Below, piece after piece: positions 16,036-23,588 of a DNA stretch of 32,757 nt (its first letter is position 1; each line of letters begins with the position of its first letter). Below the pieces are notes generated by a model. That model saw only the letters and a program-made list of their open reading frames with translations, was not told where the DNA came from and searched no databases. A program made the position numbers and the translations under genes. Source of the DNA: Pontiellaceae bacterium (lineage in GTDB: Bacteria; Verrucomicrobiota; Kiritimatiellia; Kiritimatiellales; Pontiellaceae); assembly GCA_016937945.1 (NCBI GenBank), contig JAFGVP010000147.1:1-32757 (forward strand), given 5' to 3'.

Positions 16036-17490
16036 ATGAAAATAGTATTTTTAAGTAGTGAGATTGTACCATTCGCTTCGACGGGCGGTCTAGGAGATGT
16101 TTGTTCTGCTTTACCGGAAGGATTGGCAGTGGAGGGCGTGGAGGTTATCCGGATCATGCCCCTCTATCAGCAGATCGACCGGGTGCAATATGCTCTGACG
16201 AAGTGTGATGTTGAACTGCATATCCCTCTGGGTAATGCCTGGTACTACGGAACCGTTTGGATGCAGCAGCTCCATGGAGTGACGACCTATTTCATACATA
16301 ATACGGAATTCTTTGAGCGCCCGGGGCTTTACGGTGATGCCGATCATGGATATGCCGACAATTTTGAGCGGTTTCTCTTTTACCAGAAAGCCGTTGTCCG
16401 GTTGATTGACGAGTGGCAGATCAAGCCGGATATTGTTCATTGTAACGACTGGCAGTCTGCGCTGGTTCCAATGCTGTTGTATCATGGAATTGACGGAACA
16501 TTCCGGCATGGCACTGAGCCGACGCTGCTGACGATTCACAACCTTGCGCATCATGGGTGGACCCCGGCAGAAAAGTTTTACATGACCAACCTTCCGAGCA
16601 CCTGCTATACGATGGAAACTCTGGAGTTTTACGGCGAAATTAATGTATTGAAAGGTGGGCTGGTCGGTGCTACGGCCATTAATGCTGTGAGCCCGACCTA
16701 TGCCGAAGAGATTAAAACCCCGCAGTTCGGCTGTCGTCTGGATGGAGTATTGCACCATCGCAGAAATGTGCTTCACGGAATTCTGAACGGAATCGATTAT
16801 AAACGCTGGAATCCGGCAACCGACCCGTTTTTGCCGGCCCACTATTCCGTCGACGACCTGTCCGGAAAGGTGCTTTGCAAAAGAGCACTCCAGAAGGCCG
16901 CCGGATTCAAGGTGGATGAAAAGGTTCCCCTGTTGGGAATGATTACCCGGCTGGTGCCGCAGAAGGGCATTGATATTCTGATGGGGGCCATGGAGCAGCT
17001 GATTGAAACCGGCGCCCAGATGGTGCTGCTTGGAACAGGCGATCGCCGCTATGAGGAGGTGCTGCGGGAATACGCCCGACGCTGGCCGCAGCAGGTCTGC
17101 TCCTGGATTGAATTTTCTCATGAGCTGGCCCATCAGATCGAAGCCGGCATCGATATTTTCCTGATGCCGTCCGAATTTGAACCCTGCGGGCAGAATCAGC
17201 TCTATAGCATGCGTTATGGAGCTGTTCCGGTGGTGCATGGCGTCGGCGGTCTGGAAGATTCGGTGGAAGATTTCTCCGAAGGGAAGGGGACGGGATTTAA
17301 GTTCCACGGTCACACCCCGGGGGCCTTTGTGGGCAGTGTGAAACGGGCGCTGAATGTGTATGCTGACGATCGGCAGTGGAAGCTGCTGATGAAGCGAGGG
17401 ATGAGACAGGATTTTTCTGTTGTTCATATGGCGCGTGAGTACTATGCGCTTTATGAGGCCATTCTTTCAGGTGATGCTACGGTGGGTTAA
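16036..17490 (+). CDS. glgA: Glycogen synthase (GT5)
   Basis: 484 aa. It transfers glucose from ADP-glucose to a growing alpha-1,4-glucan. The start MKIVFLSSEIVPF is the canonical opening; longer frames upstream run through the rnr gene. Conserved blocks are HCNDWQSALVP, TIHNLAHHG, NVLKGGLVGATAINAVSPTYAEEI, ILNGIDYKRWNP, GMITRLVPQKGIDIL (donor-site Arg/Lys) and the PSEFEPCGQNQLYSMRYG acidic motif. One oddity: the N-terminal K-x-G-G-L motif reads S15-T-G-G-L, so the Lys that contacts ADP-glucose in E. coli is replaced by Ser. No good Shine-Dalgarno precedes the ATG (GAGGGG is about 18 bases away). It is divergent from rnr and overlaps yraN. Confidence 0.95.
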   Translation: MKIVFLSSEIVPFASTGGLGDVCSALPEGLAVEGVEVIRIMPLYQQIDRVQYALTKCDVELHIPLGNAWYYGTVWMQQLHGVTTYFIHNTEFFERPGLYGDADHGYADNFERFLFYQKAVVRLIDEWQIKPDIVHCNDWQSALVPMLLYHGIDGTFRHGTEPTLLTIHNLAHHGWTPAEKFYMTNLPSTCYTMETLEFYGEINVLKGGLVGATAINAVSPTYAEEIKTPQFGCRLDGVLHHRRNVLHGILNGIDYKRWNPATDPFLPAHYSVDDLSGKVLCKRALQKAAGFKVDEKVPLLGMITRLVPQKGIDILMGAMEQLIETGAQMVLLGTGDRRYEEVLREYARRWPQQVCSWIEFSHELAHQIEAGIDIFLMPSEFEPCGQNQLYSMRYGAVPVVHGVGGLEDSVEDFSEGKGTGFKFHGHTPGAFVGSVKRALNVYADDRQWKLLMKRGMRQDFSVVHMAREYYALYEAILSGDATVG

Positions 17491-17908
17491 GGCGCGGTAT
17501 GCGGCTGCCGAAGAGCCGGCGCATCTTCGGTCCGGCCGGTGGGGCGAAGGCGTGGCGGTTCGTTTTCTGAAAAAGCATCATTACCGAATTGCCGGCGAAC
17601 GGGTCAGGGTCGGCCGACATGACGAACTTGACATCGTCGCAGAGCGAGCGAGCACGCTGGTTTTTGTTGAGGTCAAAACGCGCCGGAACGAACAATATGG
17701 ACGCCCTTTTTCTGCGGTAAACAGGGATAAGCGCAAACGCTTATCCCGTGCAGCCGTTGGTTATCTCCGCAAGAAAAAGCTGACGCCCGCTTTTATCCGT
17801 TTTGATTTGATTGAGGTGATCGGTGCGCCGGACGACGGAAGGGCCCCCGAAATCCGGCACATCGAAAATGCCTTTACACTCGATCCTGCCTATAAGCTTT
17901 GGTGGTAG
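17474..17908 (+). CDS. YraN family (UPF0102) endonuclease-fold protein
   Basis: 144 aa. The ATG at 17474 overlaps glgA by 17 bp and has AGGTG just upstream; the longer frame from 17420 is inside glgA. Family motifs are GRWGEGVAVRFLKKHHYRI, VRVGRHDELDIVAE and LVFVEVKTRRNEQYGRPFSAV, and together they supply the Glu, Asp and ExK residues of a PD-(D/E)xK nuclease fold. RFDLIEV follows near the C-terminus. The family is widespread and its biological role is not settled. Coupling to glgA looks incidental. Confidence 0.9.
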   Translation: MLRWVKARYAAAEEPAHLRSGRWGEGVAVRFLKKHHYRIAGERVRVGRHDELDIVAERASTLVFVEVKTRRNEQYGRPFSAVNRDKRKRLSRAAVGYLRKKKLTPAFIRFDLIEVIGAPDDGRAPEIRHIENAFTLDPAYKLWW

Positions 17909-17935
17909 AAATGTTCGATCAGGGCGCCGGACTCA

Positions 17936-18391
17936 TTATTCATGCGCGTGATCGTGCTCATGCGCCTCTTCCCCGAAATAGAGATGCTCAAACTGATGTG
18001 TAAGCTCTTTGAGTTTTTCCACGTTTTCCAGATCGGTCGTCTGCTTGGCCTTCATGGAATAGATCATTATCTTGTGTAGTGTCGTCAGCTTTTCAACATA
18101 CTGATCCGTGTCCGGCTTGATCCGCTGTGCCATAAAGTAGTAGGTCACGATGTCGGTCAGCTCATCGGCATGTTTTTCTTTATTCATGACCCAGCGGACC
18201 GTCTGGTTCTGACTTTCATCGGCTACGATGAGCTTCATCGATTTTTCAATCGTCGTGATATGCTCTTCAATCATGTGAATGCGCATCTGGTCGTCGTATA
18301 TGCCGCACGGAATCTGACAATGAGCGGATGCGGTCATGATTCCTGCTGTATATAGGATTGATATGGTCATATATTTGATGCTGTTTTTCAT
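17936..18391 (-). CDS. sodN: Exported nickel superoxide dismutase
   Basis: 151 aa. A Sec-type signal peptide (MKNSIKYMTISILYTAGIMT) ends in ASA at 21-23, and the next residues are H24-C-Q-I-P-C-G-I-Y32, the Ni-hook HCxxPCGxY. Signal-peptidase cleavage after Ala23 would leave His as residue 1, with Cys2, Cys6 and Tyr9 in place, exactly as the Ni site requires. The rest is the four-helix body (EEHITTIEKSMKLI and onward). The tail is His-rich (EEAHEHDHAHE). Position 3 is Gln rather than the Asp of Streptomyces. No SodX-like maturation protease is encoded nearby, consistent with maturation by signal peptidase (inference). A GAAGGAG site precedes the start, 30 bp after upp. Confidence 0.93.
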   Translation of the reverse strand: MKNSIKYMTISILYTAGIMTASAHCQIPCGIYDDQMRIHMIEEHITTIEKSMKLIVADESQNQTVRWVMNKEKHADELTDIVTYYFMAQRIKPDTDQYVEKLTTLHKIMIYSMKAKQTTDLENVEKLKELTHQFEHLYFGEEAHEHDHAHE

Positions 18392-18421
18392 GGTGGACTC
18401 CTTCTGTTTTGGGTTATCGGG

Positions 18422-19045
18422 TCAGAGTGTATTGAAAATCCGGTCGCCGGCGTCGCCGAGTCCGGGAACAATATACGCGCGCTCATTCAGGTGCGAATCG
18501 ATGGCACAGGTGAATATATCTACATCCGGGTGGATTGCGGTCAGTTTTTCAATCCCTTCGGGAGCGGAAATCAGGCTCAGGAGGGCAATCTGGTTGGCTC
18601 CCCATTTCTTGACGATGGAAATGCTTTCCGCGGCGGACCCGCCGGTTGCGAGCATGGGATCTAGAATGAAAACCATGGACGGTGGCGACGTTGAAAATTT
18701 CTGGTAATACTCCACCGGTTGAAGCGAGTGTTCATCCCGATAAAAACCCAGATGCCAGACTTCCGCCTCGGGAATCAGTTCAAGCAGGGCATCGCACATT
18801 CCCAGTCCGGCTCGAAGGATCGGAACCAGACCGATCCGTTCCGTTACCTGTCCGCATTCGACGGATTCCAAAGGGGTTTCAACCTTACAGGGAGTCAAGG
18901 GAAGCGATGTCGTTGCTTCGCATCCAAGCAGCAGGCTGAGCCTGCGCGTCTGATGCCTGAAGAGGTCCGGCGCCGTCGCTTTATCCCGTAGCGTTGCAAG
19001 ATGGTGCTGCACCAGCGGATGCTTCAGTTCAACGACTCGGCCCAT
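18422..19045 (-). CDS. upp: Uracil phosphoribosyltransferase
   Basis: 207 aa, the normal length. It converts uracil plus PRPP to UMP in pyrimidine salvage. The N-terminus is VVELKHPLVQHHLATLRD. The catalytic PILRAGLGM lies at 75-83, the PRPP-binding loop VFILDPMLATGGSA at 125-138, and the uracil-recognition C-terminus YIVPGLGDAGDRIFNTL is intact. It starts 12 bp after the end of rny and precedes sodN by 30 bp, so cotranscription is likely. Confidence 0.97.
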   Translation of the reverse strand: MGRVVELKHPLVQHHLATLRDKATAPDLFRHQTRRLSLLLGCEATTSLPLTPCKVETPLESVECGQVTERIGLVPILRAGLGMCDALLELIPEAEVWHLGFYRDEHSLQPVEYYQKFSTSPPSMVFILDPMLATGGSAAESISIVKKWGANQIALLSLISAPEGIEKLTAIHPDVDIFTCAIDSHLNERAYIVPGLGDAGDRIFNTL

Positions 19046-19057
19046 GACATTCCCCGG

Positions 19058-20638
19058 TTATTTAGCATATTCCACGCAACGGGTTTCTCGAATAACCGTC
19101 ACGCGCACGGTTCCGGGAATCTTAACATTGCGCCCGATTTCCTTCGCAATATTCTTGGCCAGCAGGGAGGTCCCGTGGTCGTTGAACTTGGTCGGTTCGA
19201 CCATGATACGGATTTCGCGTCCGGCCTGAACCGCATAACTGCTCTTTACGCCGGCATACTGATTGGCAATTTTTTCGATCTGCTCAAGCCGTTGCAGGTA
19301 TAGATCCGTGGTTTCCGAGCGGGCCCCGGGGCGTGCAGCCGTGATGGCGTCGGCGGCCTCGCACAAAACGGCATAAACGCTCTCGCGTTCCATGTCATCG
19401 TGATGCGATCCGACAGCATTGTAGACGATTCGGTCCTCTCCGTATTTGCGCAGCAGGTTGGCGCCGATTACCGCATGACCGCCTTCAACTTCGTGGTCCA
19501 GCGCTTTACCAATGTCGTGAAAAACGCCGACTCGCTTGGCGATTTTTGGATCCAGACCCAGTTCTCCGGCCATGAGCGCACAGATATGAGCGGTTTCAAT
19601 GGAGTGGTCGAGTACGTTCTGCTTGTAGCTGGTCCGGAATTTCAGCTTGCCCAGTGTGTGCATCAGCTCCGGCGCGACGCCGGTAAGGCCCAGTTCAAAC
19701 AACGCGGTTTCTCCGGCCTGACGGATGGTTTCGTCAATTTCATGCCGAACCTTTTCAACGGTTTCTTCAATGCGCGCAGGGTGGATGCGGCCGTCTTCGA
19801 TCAGGCGTTCGAGCGCCACACGGGCCACTTCGCGCCGGATGGGATCGTAACTGGAAAGCACGACAACTTCCGGCGTTTCATCAATAAGGACATTGACGCC
19901 GGTTTCCGACTCGAATGATTTAATGTTGCGGCCTTCGCGCCCGATAATGCGTCCCTTGATATCGTCGCTCTCAAGCGCAACCGAACTGGTGGTAAGGTCT
20001 GATACGGTCTCGGCAGCGTAACGCTGAATGGCGGCGGCGATGATTTCCCTCGCCACTTTCCGTGCATCTTCCTTCGCGGACTTCTGAATGTTCCGAACCA
20101 GCGCATTGGCCTCGCCCGTCAACTCGTCTTCCATTCGTCCCATGATGGTTCTGCGGGCTTCGTCTTTCGAAAGGTTTGCCGCTTTTTCAACCCGGGAGGT
20201 TTCTTCATCAATCAGCTTCTGCAGCTCGCGGCTCTTGTCGTGCCATACCGATTTTTCTTCGCTGATTTCAGTCATTCGACCCGAAAGCTCGAGTTCTTTG
20301 TTGTTCAGCATTTCGAGTTTTCGGGTCAGGTTCTTTTCCCGTTCAACAACGCGCCGCTCAAGATCGAGGATTTCCTTGCGCTGGCCCGTCGTATCTTTTT
20401 CCGACTTTTCCCTGGCACGGAGCACGGCATCCTTCGCCTGGATTTTTGCTTCGCGCCGGATGGCGTCGGCTTCCTTATTCGCTTCGCCGAGAATGGCTTT
20501 TGCCTGCTTACTGGCGGCGATGGCATTGGTTTTGGTCAGGTAGGCATGGAAAAAAAATCCAAGCACCAAAAAGCCAATGCTGAGTATGAATTCATACCCG
20601 GTATAATTGATAGCATCCACGGTAACCTCCAGTTTCAT
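19058..20638 (-). CDS. rny: Ribonuclease Y
   Basis: 526 aa from the ATG at 20638; a TTG at 20671 would add 11 residues. RNase Y is a membrane-anchored endoribonuclease that starts mRNA decay. A single N-terminal membrane helix (about 15-34) precedes a long charged coiled coil (about 40-190). A KH domain follows (GRIIGREGRNIKSFESETGV, from about residue 230), then an HD domain with His345 (DHSIETAHICALMAGE) and H374-D375 in FHDIGKALDHE. The C-terminus GTVRVTVIRETR is typical. No Shine-Dalgarno is evident, and an inverted repeat abuts the start codon. A sigma70-type promoter lies in the intergenic region upstream. Confidence 0.97.
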   Translation of the reverse strand: MKLEVTVDAINYTGYEFILSIGFLVLGFFFHAYLTKTNAIAASKQAKAILGEANKEADAIRREAKIQAKDAVLRAREKSEKDTTGQRKEILDLERRVVEREKNLTRKLEMLNNKELELSGRMTEISEEKSVWHDKSRELQKLIDEETSRVEKAANLSKDEARRTIMGRMEDELTGEANALVRNIQKSAKEDARKVAREIIAAAIQRYAAETVSDLTTSSVALESDDIKGRIIGREGRNIKSFESETGVNVLIDETPEVVVLSSYDPIRREVARVALERLIEDGRIHPARIEETVEKVRHEIDETIRQAGETALFELGLTGVAPELMHTLGKLKFRTSYKQNVLDHSIETAHICALMAGELGLDPKIAKRVGVFHDIGKALDHEVEGGHAVIGANLLRKYGEDRIVYNAVGSHHDDMERESVYAVLCEAADAITAARPGARSETTDLYLQRLEQIEKIANQYAGVKSSYAVQAGREIRIMVEPTKFNDHGTSLLAKNIAKEIGRNVKIPGTVRVTVIRETRCVEYAK

Positions 20639-20642
20639 GTCA

Positions 20643-20700
20643 GGTCGCGCCCCGTAGAAAACCCGATGCAATCAAACGGCAACATATGGGCGGTGCGACC
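20643..20700 (-). promoter_or_regulatory. Inverted repeat bracketing the rny 5' leader
   Basis: GGTCGC at 20643-20648 and GCGACC at 20695-20700 are perfect complements. In the rny transcript the 3' arm ends 4 bases before the AUG at 20638. Pairing would enclose the leader and could mask the start, which suggests translational control or autoregulation. Six base pairs over a 46-base loop is weak on its own. Confidence 0.3.
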
Positions 20701-20720
20701 CCTTTATTTTTCAGTGAGTA

Positions 20721-20750
20721 AGTATAGGATGGGACAAACGGATTTGTCTA
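20721..20750 (-). promoter_or_regulatory. Sigma70-like promoter for rny
   Basis: On the minus strand TAGACA (-35, complement of 20745-20750) and TATACT (-10, complement of 20721-20726) are separated by 18 bases. Each matches 5 of 6 consensus positions. The -35 overlaps the fau stop codon. Transcription would begin near 20712-20715, giving rny a leader of about 75 nt. Confidence 0.55.
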
Positions 20751-21320
20751 ATGTTCGTTGCTAACTTTAAGAACATTTGTCGGCGTAACGACAAAATCCA
20801 TCGGAATATCATAGTTTTCATGAGGGACTGTGTCCAGAAACTGAAAATCAAAGGCCACGGCGATCGCAGTTCCCTGAAACCCGGTGAGCAGCCGGTCATA
20901 ATAACCGCCGCCGCGACCCAGGCGGTTGCCGGCGGCATCGAATGCGATGCCGGGAACCACCATCAGGTCGAGTTGCTCCACCGGAACGCGTGGGGCATCA
21001 ACCGGTTCCTGAATGCCGTAGTTGCCGGTGACGAAAGGCGTGTTCGCATCAACCTCCGCCAGTTCATAGCAGTTGACTGCTGCATTGAATACCGGGATGA
21101 CGGTACGTTTACCCAGCTGCCAGCATTCGGCGAACAGCTCTTCAAGCTGCACCTCGCCGGCAATCGCCTTGTACAGTGCAACGGACCGAGCGGACTGAAA
21201 GGTTTCCTCCGACCGAAGCCGTTCCGTAATCTGTTGGCTCGCCGTTACCACCCACTCCGGCTGCAGCTTGCGCCGTAGCGCCGCGATTTCTCTTCGCATC
21301 TGTTGTTTGGTTTCGGACAT
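20748..21320 (-). CDS. fau: 5-formyltetrahydrofolate cyclo-ligase
   Basis: 190 aa. It uses ATP to convert 5-formyl-THF to 5,10-methenyl-THF. The signature VPGIAFDAAGNRLGRGGGYYDR (about 122-143) and the N-terminal KQQMRREIAALRRKL are diagnostic (ygfA/MTHFS family). The start has AAAGGGAAG about 4 bases upstream. It lies 66 bp after rarA, with a hairpin between them, and its stop overlaps the rny promoter. In Proteobacteria this gene often neighbours the 6S RNA gene, which is relevant to the candidate RNA at 22748-22909. Confidence 0.95.
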   Translation of the reverse strand: MSETKQQMRREIAALRRKLQPEWVVTASQQITERLRSEETFQSARSVALYKAIAGEVQLEELFAECWQLGKRTVIPVFNAAVNCYELAEVDANTPFVTGNYGIQEPVDAPRVPVEQLDLMVVPGIAFDAAGNRLGRGGGYYDRLLTGFQGTAIAVAFDFQFLDTVPHENYDIPMDFVVTPTNVLKVSNEH

Positions 21321-21343
21321 GGGCTTCCCTTTGGGTCTGTGAG

Positions 21344-21367
21344 TTTAAAGCGCGGTCGAGCCCGCGC
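21344..21367 (-). terminator. Possible rarA-fau intergenic terminator
   Basis: GCGCGG (21350-21355) and CCGCGC (21362-21367) form a perfect 6-bp GC-only stem with a 6-base loop. On the minus strand only TTT follows, so termination would be weak or partial. It may simply tune rarA relative to fau. Confidence 0.35.
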
Positions 21368-21386
21368 AGTCCATATGGTTTGTGCG

Positions 21387-22703
21387 CTATCTTTTCTTCC
21401 TAAGGGAGTTCCAGTATTCAATGCGTTTGCGCATGGTTTCCTCGTAGCCCTGACTGGTCGGCTCATAGTAGATTTTGTCGGTGGGAACATATTCCTGATC
21501 CACAAAGTGGCCGTCCCCGTCGTGGGCGTATTGGTATTGGACGGTGCCTTTGTCCGGTTTGGGCCCGCTCTGGAGGTGTTTGGGTACGGGCAGGGTGCGG
21601 CCGTTTTCTATATCATCAAGCGCGGCATTGACAGCAAGATAGGCGGCATTGCTCTTTGGCGCGCAGGCGAGATAGGTCGTGGCCTGTGAAAGGGTGATGC
21701 GTGCTTCCGGCATGCCGATGAATTCCACGGCCTGCATTGCGGAAACGGCCAGTGTGATGGCACGGGGGTCGGCGTTGCCGATATCTTCGGACGCAAGAAT
21801 CACCAATCGACGGGCAATAAAGCGAGGATCTTCCCCTGCGTAGATCATTTTCGCCAGCCAGTAGACGGCGGCATTGGGGTCGGAACCGCGCACGCTCTTG
21901 ATGAAAGCTGAAATGGTGTCGTAGTGCTCATCTTCGTCGTGATCATAGTTCACGGCCTTTTTCTGGACCGACTCCTCGATTTCATAACGGGTCAGCAGAA
22001 CATTGCCATCGGCGTCCGGCGGCGTCGTGAGTGCCGCAATTTCCAGCGCATTCAGGGCGCGGCGTGCATCGCCTTCACAGACGGCGGCCAGATGTTCCAG
22101 TCCGTCTTCCGTAGCGGACACCTGTTCATTGAGTCCAAGCGGTGACGCAACGGCCCGTTTAAGGATTTTGAGAATCGCTTCCTCATTAAGGGACTGCAGC
22201 TGGAAAATCTGGGAACGGGAATTGAGCGGTGTGTTGATAAAGTAAAATGGATTATGGGTGGTGGCGCCGATAAGAATGATGTCGCCGTTTTCAACATACG
22301 GCAGCAGAACATCCTGCTGCGACTTGTTGAAGCGGTGGATTTCGTCGATAAACAGGATCGTATCCTGACCCTTCATCTTTTTCCAATGAACTGCACCTTC
22401 GAGAATTTTCCGAAGGGTTGCAACATTGGATAAAACCCCGCTGCTTCGCTCGAAACGCCGATCGGTTGTTTTGGCGATCACCTCGGCCAGTGATGTTTTT
22501 CCGCAACCAGGCGGGCCGTAGAGAATGATACTTCCCAGTCGGTCGGCTTCGATTGCGCGCCGGAGGAGTTTTCCGTCCCCGAGAATATGTTCCTGCCCGA
22601 TGATGTCCTCAATACCTCTCGGGCGCATGCGTGCGGCCAGAGGCGCTGTGCCGGCGCCGGCTTTCGGTCTGGAAGAGGGCGTTGATTCGTCAAATAATTC
22701 CAT
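21387..22703 (-). CDS. rarA: Replication-associated recombination protein RarA (MgsA)
   Basis: 438 aa from the ATG at 22703 ([12 protein letters not shown]); an ATG at 22745 would add 14 residues without typical family sequence. It is an AAA+ ATPase that acts at stalled replication forks and single-strand DNA ends. The N-terminal [21 protein letters not shown], Walker A GPPGCGKT (63-70), Walker [11 protein letters not shown] (117-126) and sensor ATTHNP (147-152) are present. The C-terminal tetramerisation region includes [18 protein letters not shown] and [10 protein letters not shown]. It is the first gene of the minus-strand block, and the candidate 6S RNA lies divergently upstream. Confidence 0.95.
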   Translation of the reverse strand: MELFDESTPSSRPKAGAGTAPLAARMRPRGIEDIIGQEHILGDGKLLRRAIEADRLGSIILYGPPGCGKTSLAEVIAKTTDRRFERSSGVLSNVATLRKILEGAVHWKKMKGQDTILFIDEIHRFNKSQQDVLLPYVENGDIILIGATTHNPFYFINTPLNSRSQIFQLQSLNEEAILKILKRAVASPLGLNEQVSATEDGLEHLAAVCEGDARRALNALEIAALTTPPDADGNVLLTRYEIEESVQKKAVNYDHDEDEHYDTISAFIKSVRGSDPNAAVYWLAKMIYAGEDPRFIARRLVILASEDIGNADPRAITLAVSAMQAVEFIGMPEARITLSQATTYLACAPKSNAAYLAVNAALDDIENGRTLPVPKHLQSGPKPDKGTVQYQYAHDGDGHFVDQEYVPTDKIYYEPTSQGYEETMRKRIEYWNSLRKKR

Positions 22704-22747
22704 GGCGGGACGATAGCTTGATTTGCAGTGAAAGAGAACCGGCAATC

Positions 22748-22909
22748 AGGGAAATAAAAAGAAGCATGGAAAGGTGCCCCGCATTGGCCGTCTGTTAGGC
22801 GGACCTCTATCACCGTAGCAATAGATGTGGGAGCGAATCAGGCCGGTTTCGGAACCCTCCCTTATTCAAGGGCGTCCTGCAGCCGACCCGAAGCATAAGC
22901 TCCCTTTTT
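22748..22909 (+). ncRNA. ssrS: Candidate 6S RNA
   Basis: This intergenic stretch upstream of rarA has a layout like 6S RNA. The ends can close (AGGGA 22748-22752 with TCCCT 22901-22905), followed by T5. An inner stem pairs GCA-GG-CGTC (22781-22792) with GGCG-CC-TGC (22871-22880). A terminal arm pairs GGGAG (22829-22833) with CTCCC (22857-22861) and is capped by GGTT-TCGG-AACC (22845-22856). On the 3' side of the presumed bubble, CCCTTATTCAAGGG (22859-22872) can form the small hairpin typical of 6S. GACCTCTATCACC and the GGTGCCCCGC / GTCCTGC ends resemble known 6S sequences from memory. The context (rarA, with fau just beyond) also fits. Some pairings compete, boundaries are approximate and the plus strand is inferred. 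Confidence 0.42.
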
Positions 22910-23090
22910 AGTATCATTGGGTAAGAGGAGTTGCCTATTTCCGCGAACCACGCAGAGCAGGATTCCTTTCCTTAGCTTCCGGTAAGAATATAGCAGAGCC
23001 GATGCCGCGGAACGATCAAAAAATGGGCTTCCGACAGATTTTCAGTGCTTGGAATTTGCTAATTACCGATATGCCAGATAGTTTAAAGTC
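22910..23090. other. Gene-free stretch before gtrA-like gene
   Basis: No gene was found. It contains no clear Shine-Dalgarno immediately before the ATG at 23091 and no well-matched promoter. The upstream part (22704-22747) is the short rarA leader. With the candidate 6S RNA, this fills the 387-bp gap between rarA and the gtrA-like gene. Confidence 0.5.
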
Positions 23091-23582
23091 ATGGATATCG
23101 TAAAAAAAATACTGCAGGAAAAGGATCATCCGATTCTGCAGTTTGCCAAGTACATGATCTGTGGCGGGTTAGCCTTTGCTGTGGATTATCTGGTCTTTAA
23201 CTTTTCAGCCATTCGCCTTTTTCCCGCGCTTCAGCCCGGCGACTTCATTGCAGAATTCCTCAACCTGAATTTGGTTCCTATTGATGAATACCTGCAGATT
23301 CGGAACTACTGGATCTGCATGTCGCTGGGGTTTGTATTCTCGAATGTCGTCGCTTATGTGACCAATGTGCTTTTCGTTTTTAAGGGAGGGAAGCACAAGA
23401 TCTATCATGAAGTGGCCCTGTTTTTCGGGGTTTCGCTTGTGGCATTTCTGCTAAGCACGATAACCGGTCATCTGTTGATCCATTTTATGGATGCCCAGAC
23501 CAGTGTTTCAAAGATTGTCGCAATTGTCTTTGCCGTCCTGATCAACTATTCCGGTCGGAAATTCTTCATCTTTCATGGGTGA
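23091..23582 (+). CDS. GtrA-family membrane protein
   Basis: 163 aa, four membrane segments (about 18-40, 73-95, 105-125, 138-155). GtrA/DPMS_TM family features are FAKYMICGGLAFAVDYLVFNF at the N-terminus, YWICMSLGFVFSNVVAYVTNVLFVFKGG in the middle and VLINYSGRKFFIFHG at the end. The family is thought to move polyprenyl-linked sugars across the membrane for surface glycan modification. It stands alone here with no glycosyltransferase partner and converges on the GH16 gene with 6 bp between stops. Confidence 0.88.
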   Translation: MDIVKKILQEKDHPILQFAKYMICGGLAFAVDYLVFNFSAIRLFPALQPGDFIAEFLNLNLVPIDEYLQIRNYWICMSLGFVFSNVVAYVTNVLFVFKGGKHKIYHEVALFFGVSLVAFLLSTITGHLLIHFMDAQTSVSKIVAIVFAVLINYSGRKFFIFHG

Positions 23583-23588
23583 AGACGA

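Noticed and set aside
16111-17427. 438-codon minus-strand frame opposite glgA
   Set aside because: It lies entirely inside the confidently identified glycogen synthase gene, has no ribosome site and no protein motif.
20639-20671. TTG start adding 11 residues to RNase Y
   Set aside because: The extra residues are not typical of the family. The ATG at 20638 leaves the membrane helix in its usual position.
23563-23585. Hairpin TCTTCA/TGAAGA between the gtrA-like and GH16 genes
   Set aside because: It overlaps the stop codon, is only 6 bp with mixed composition and has no T-run, so it is not a credible terminator.
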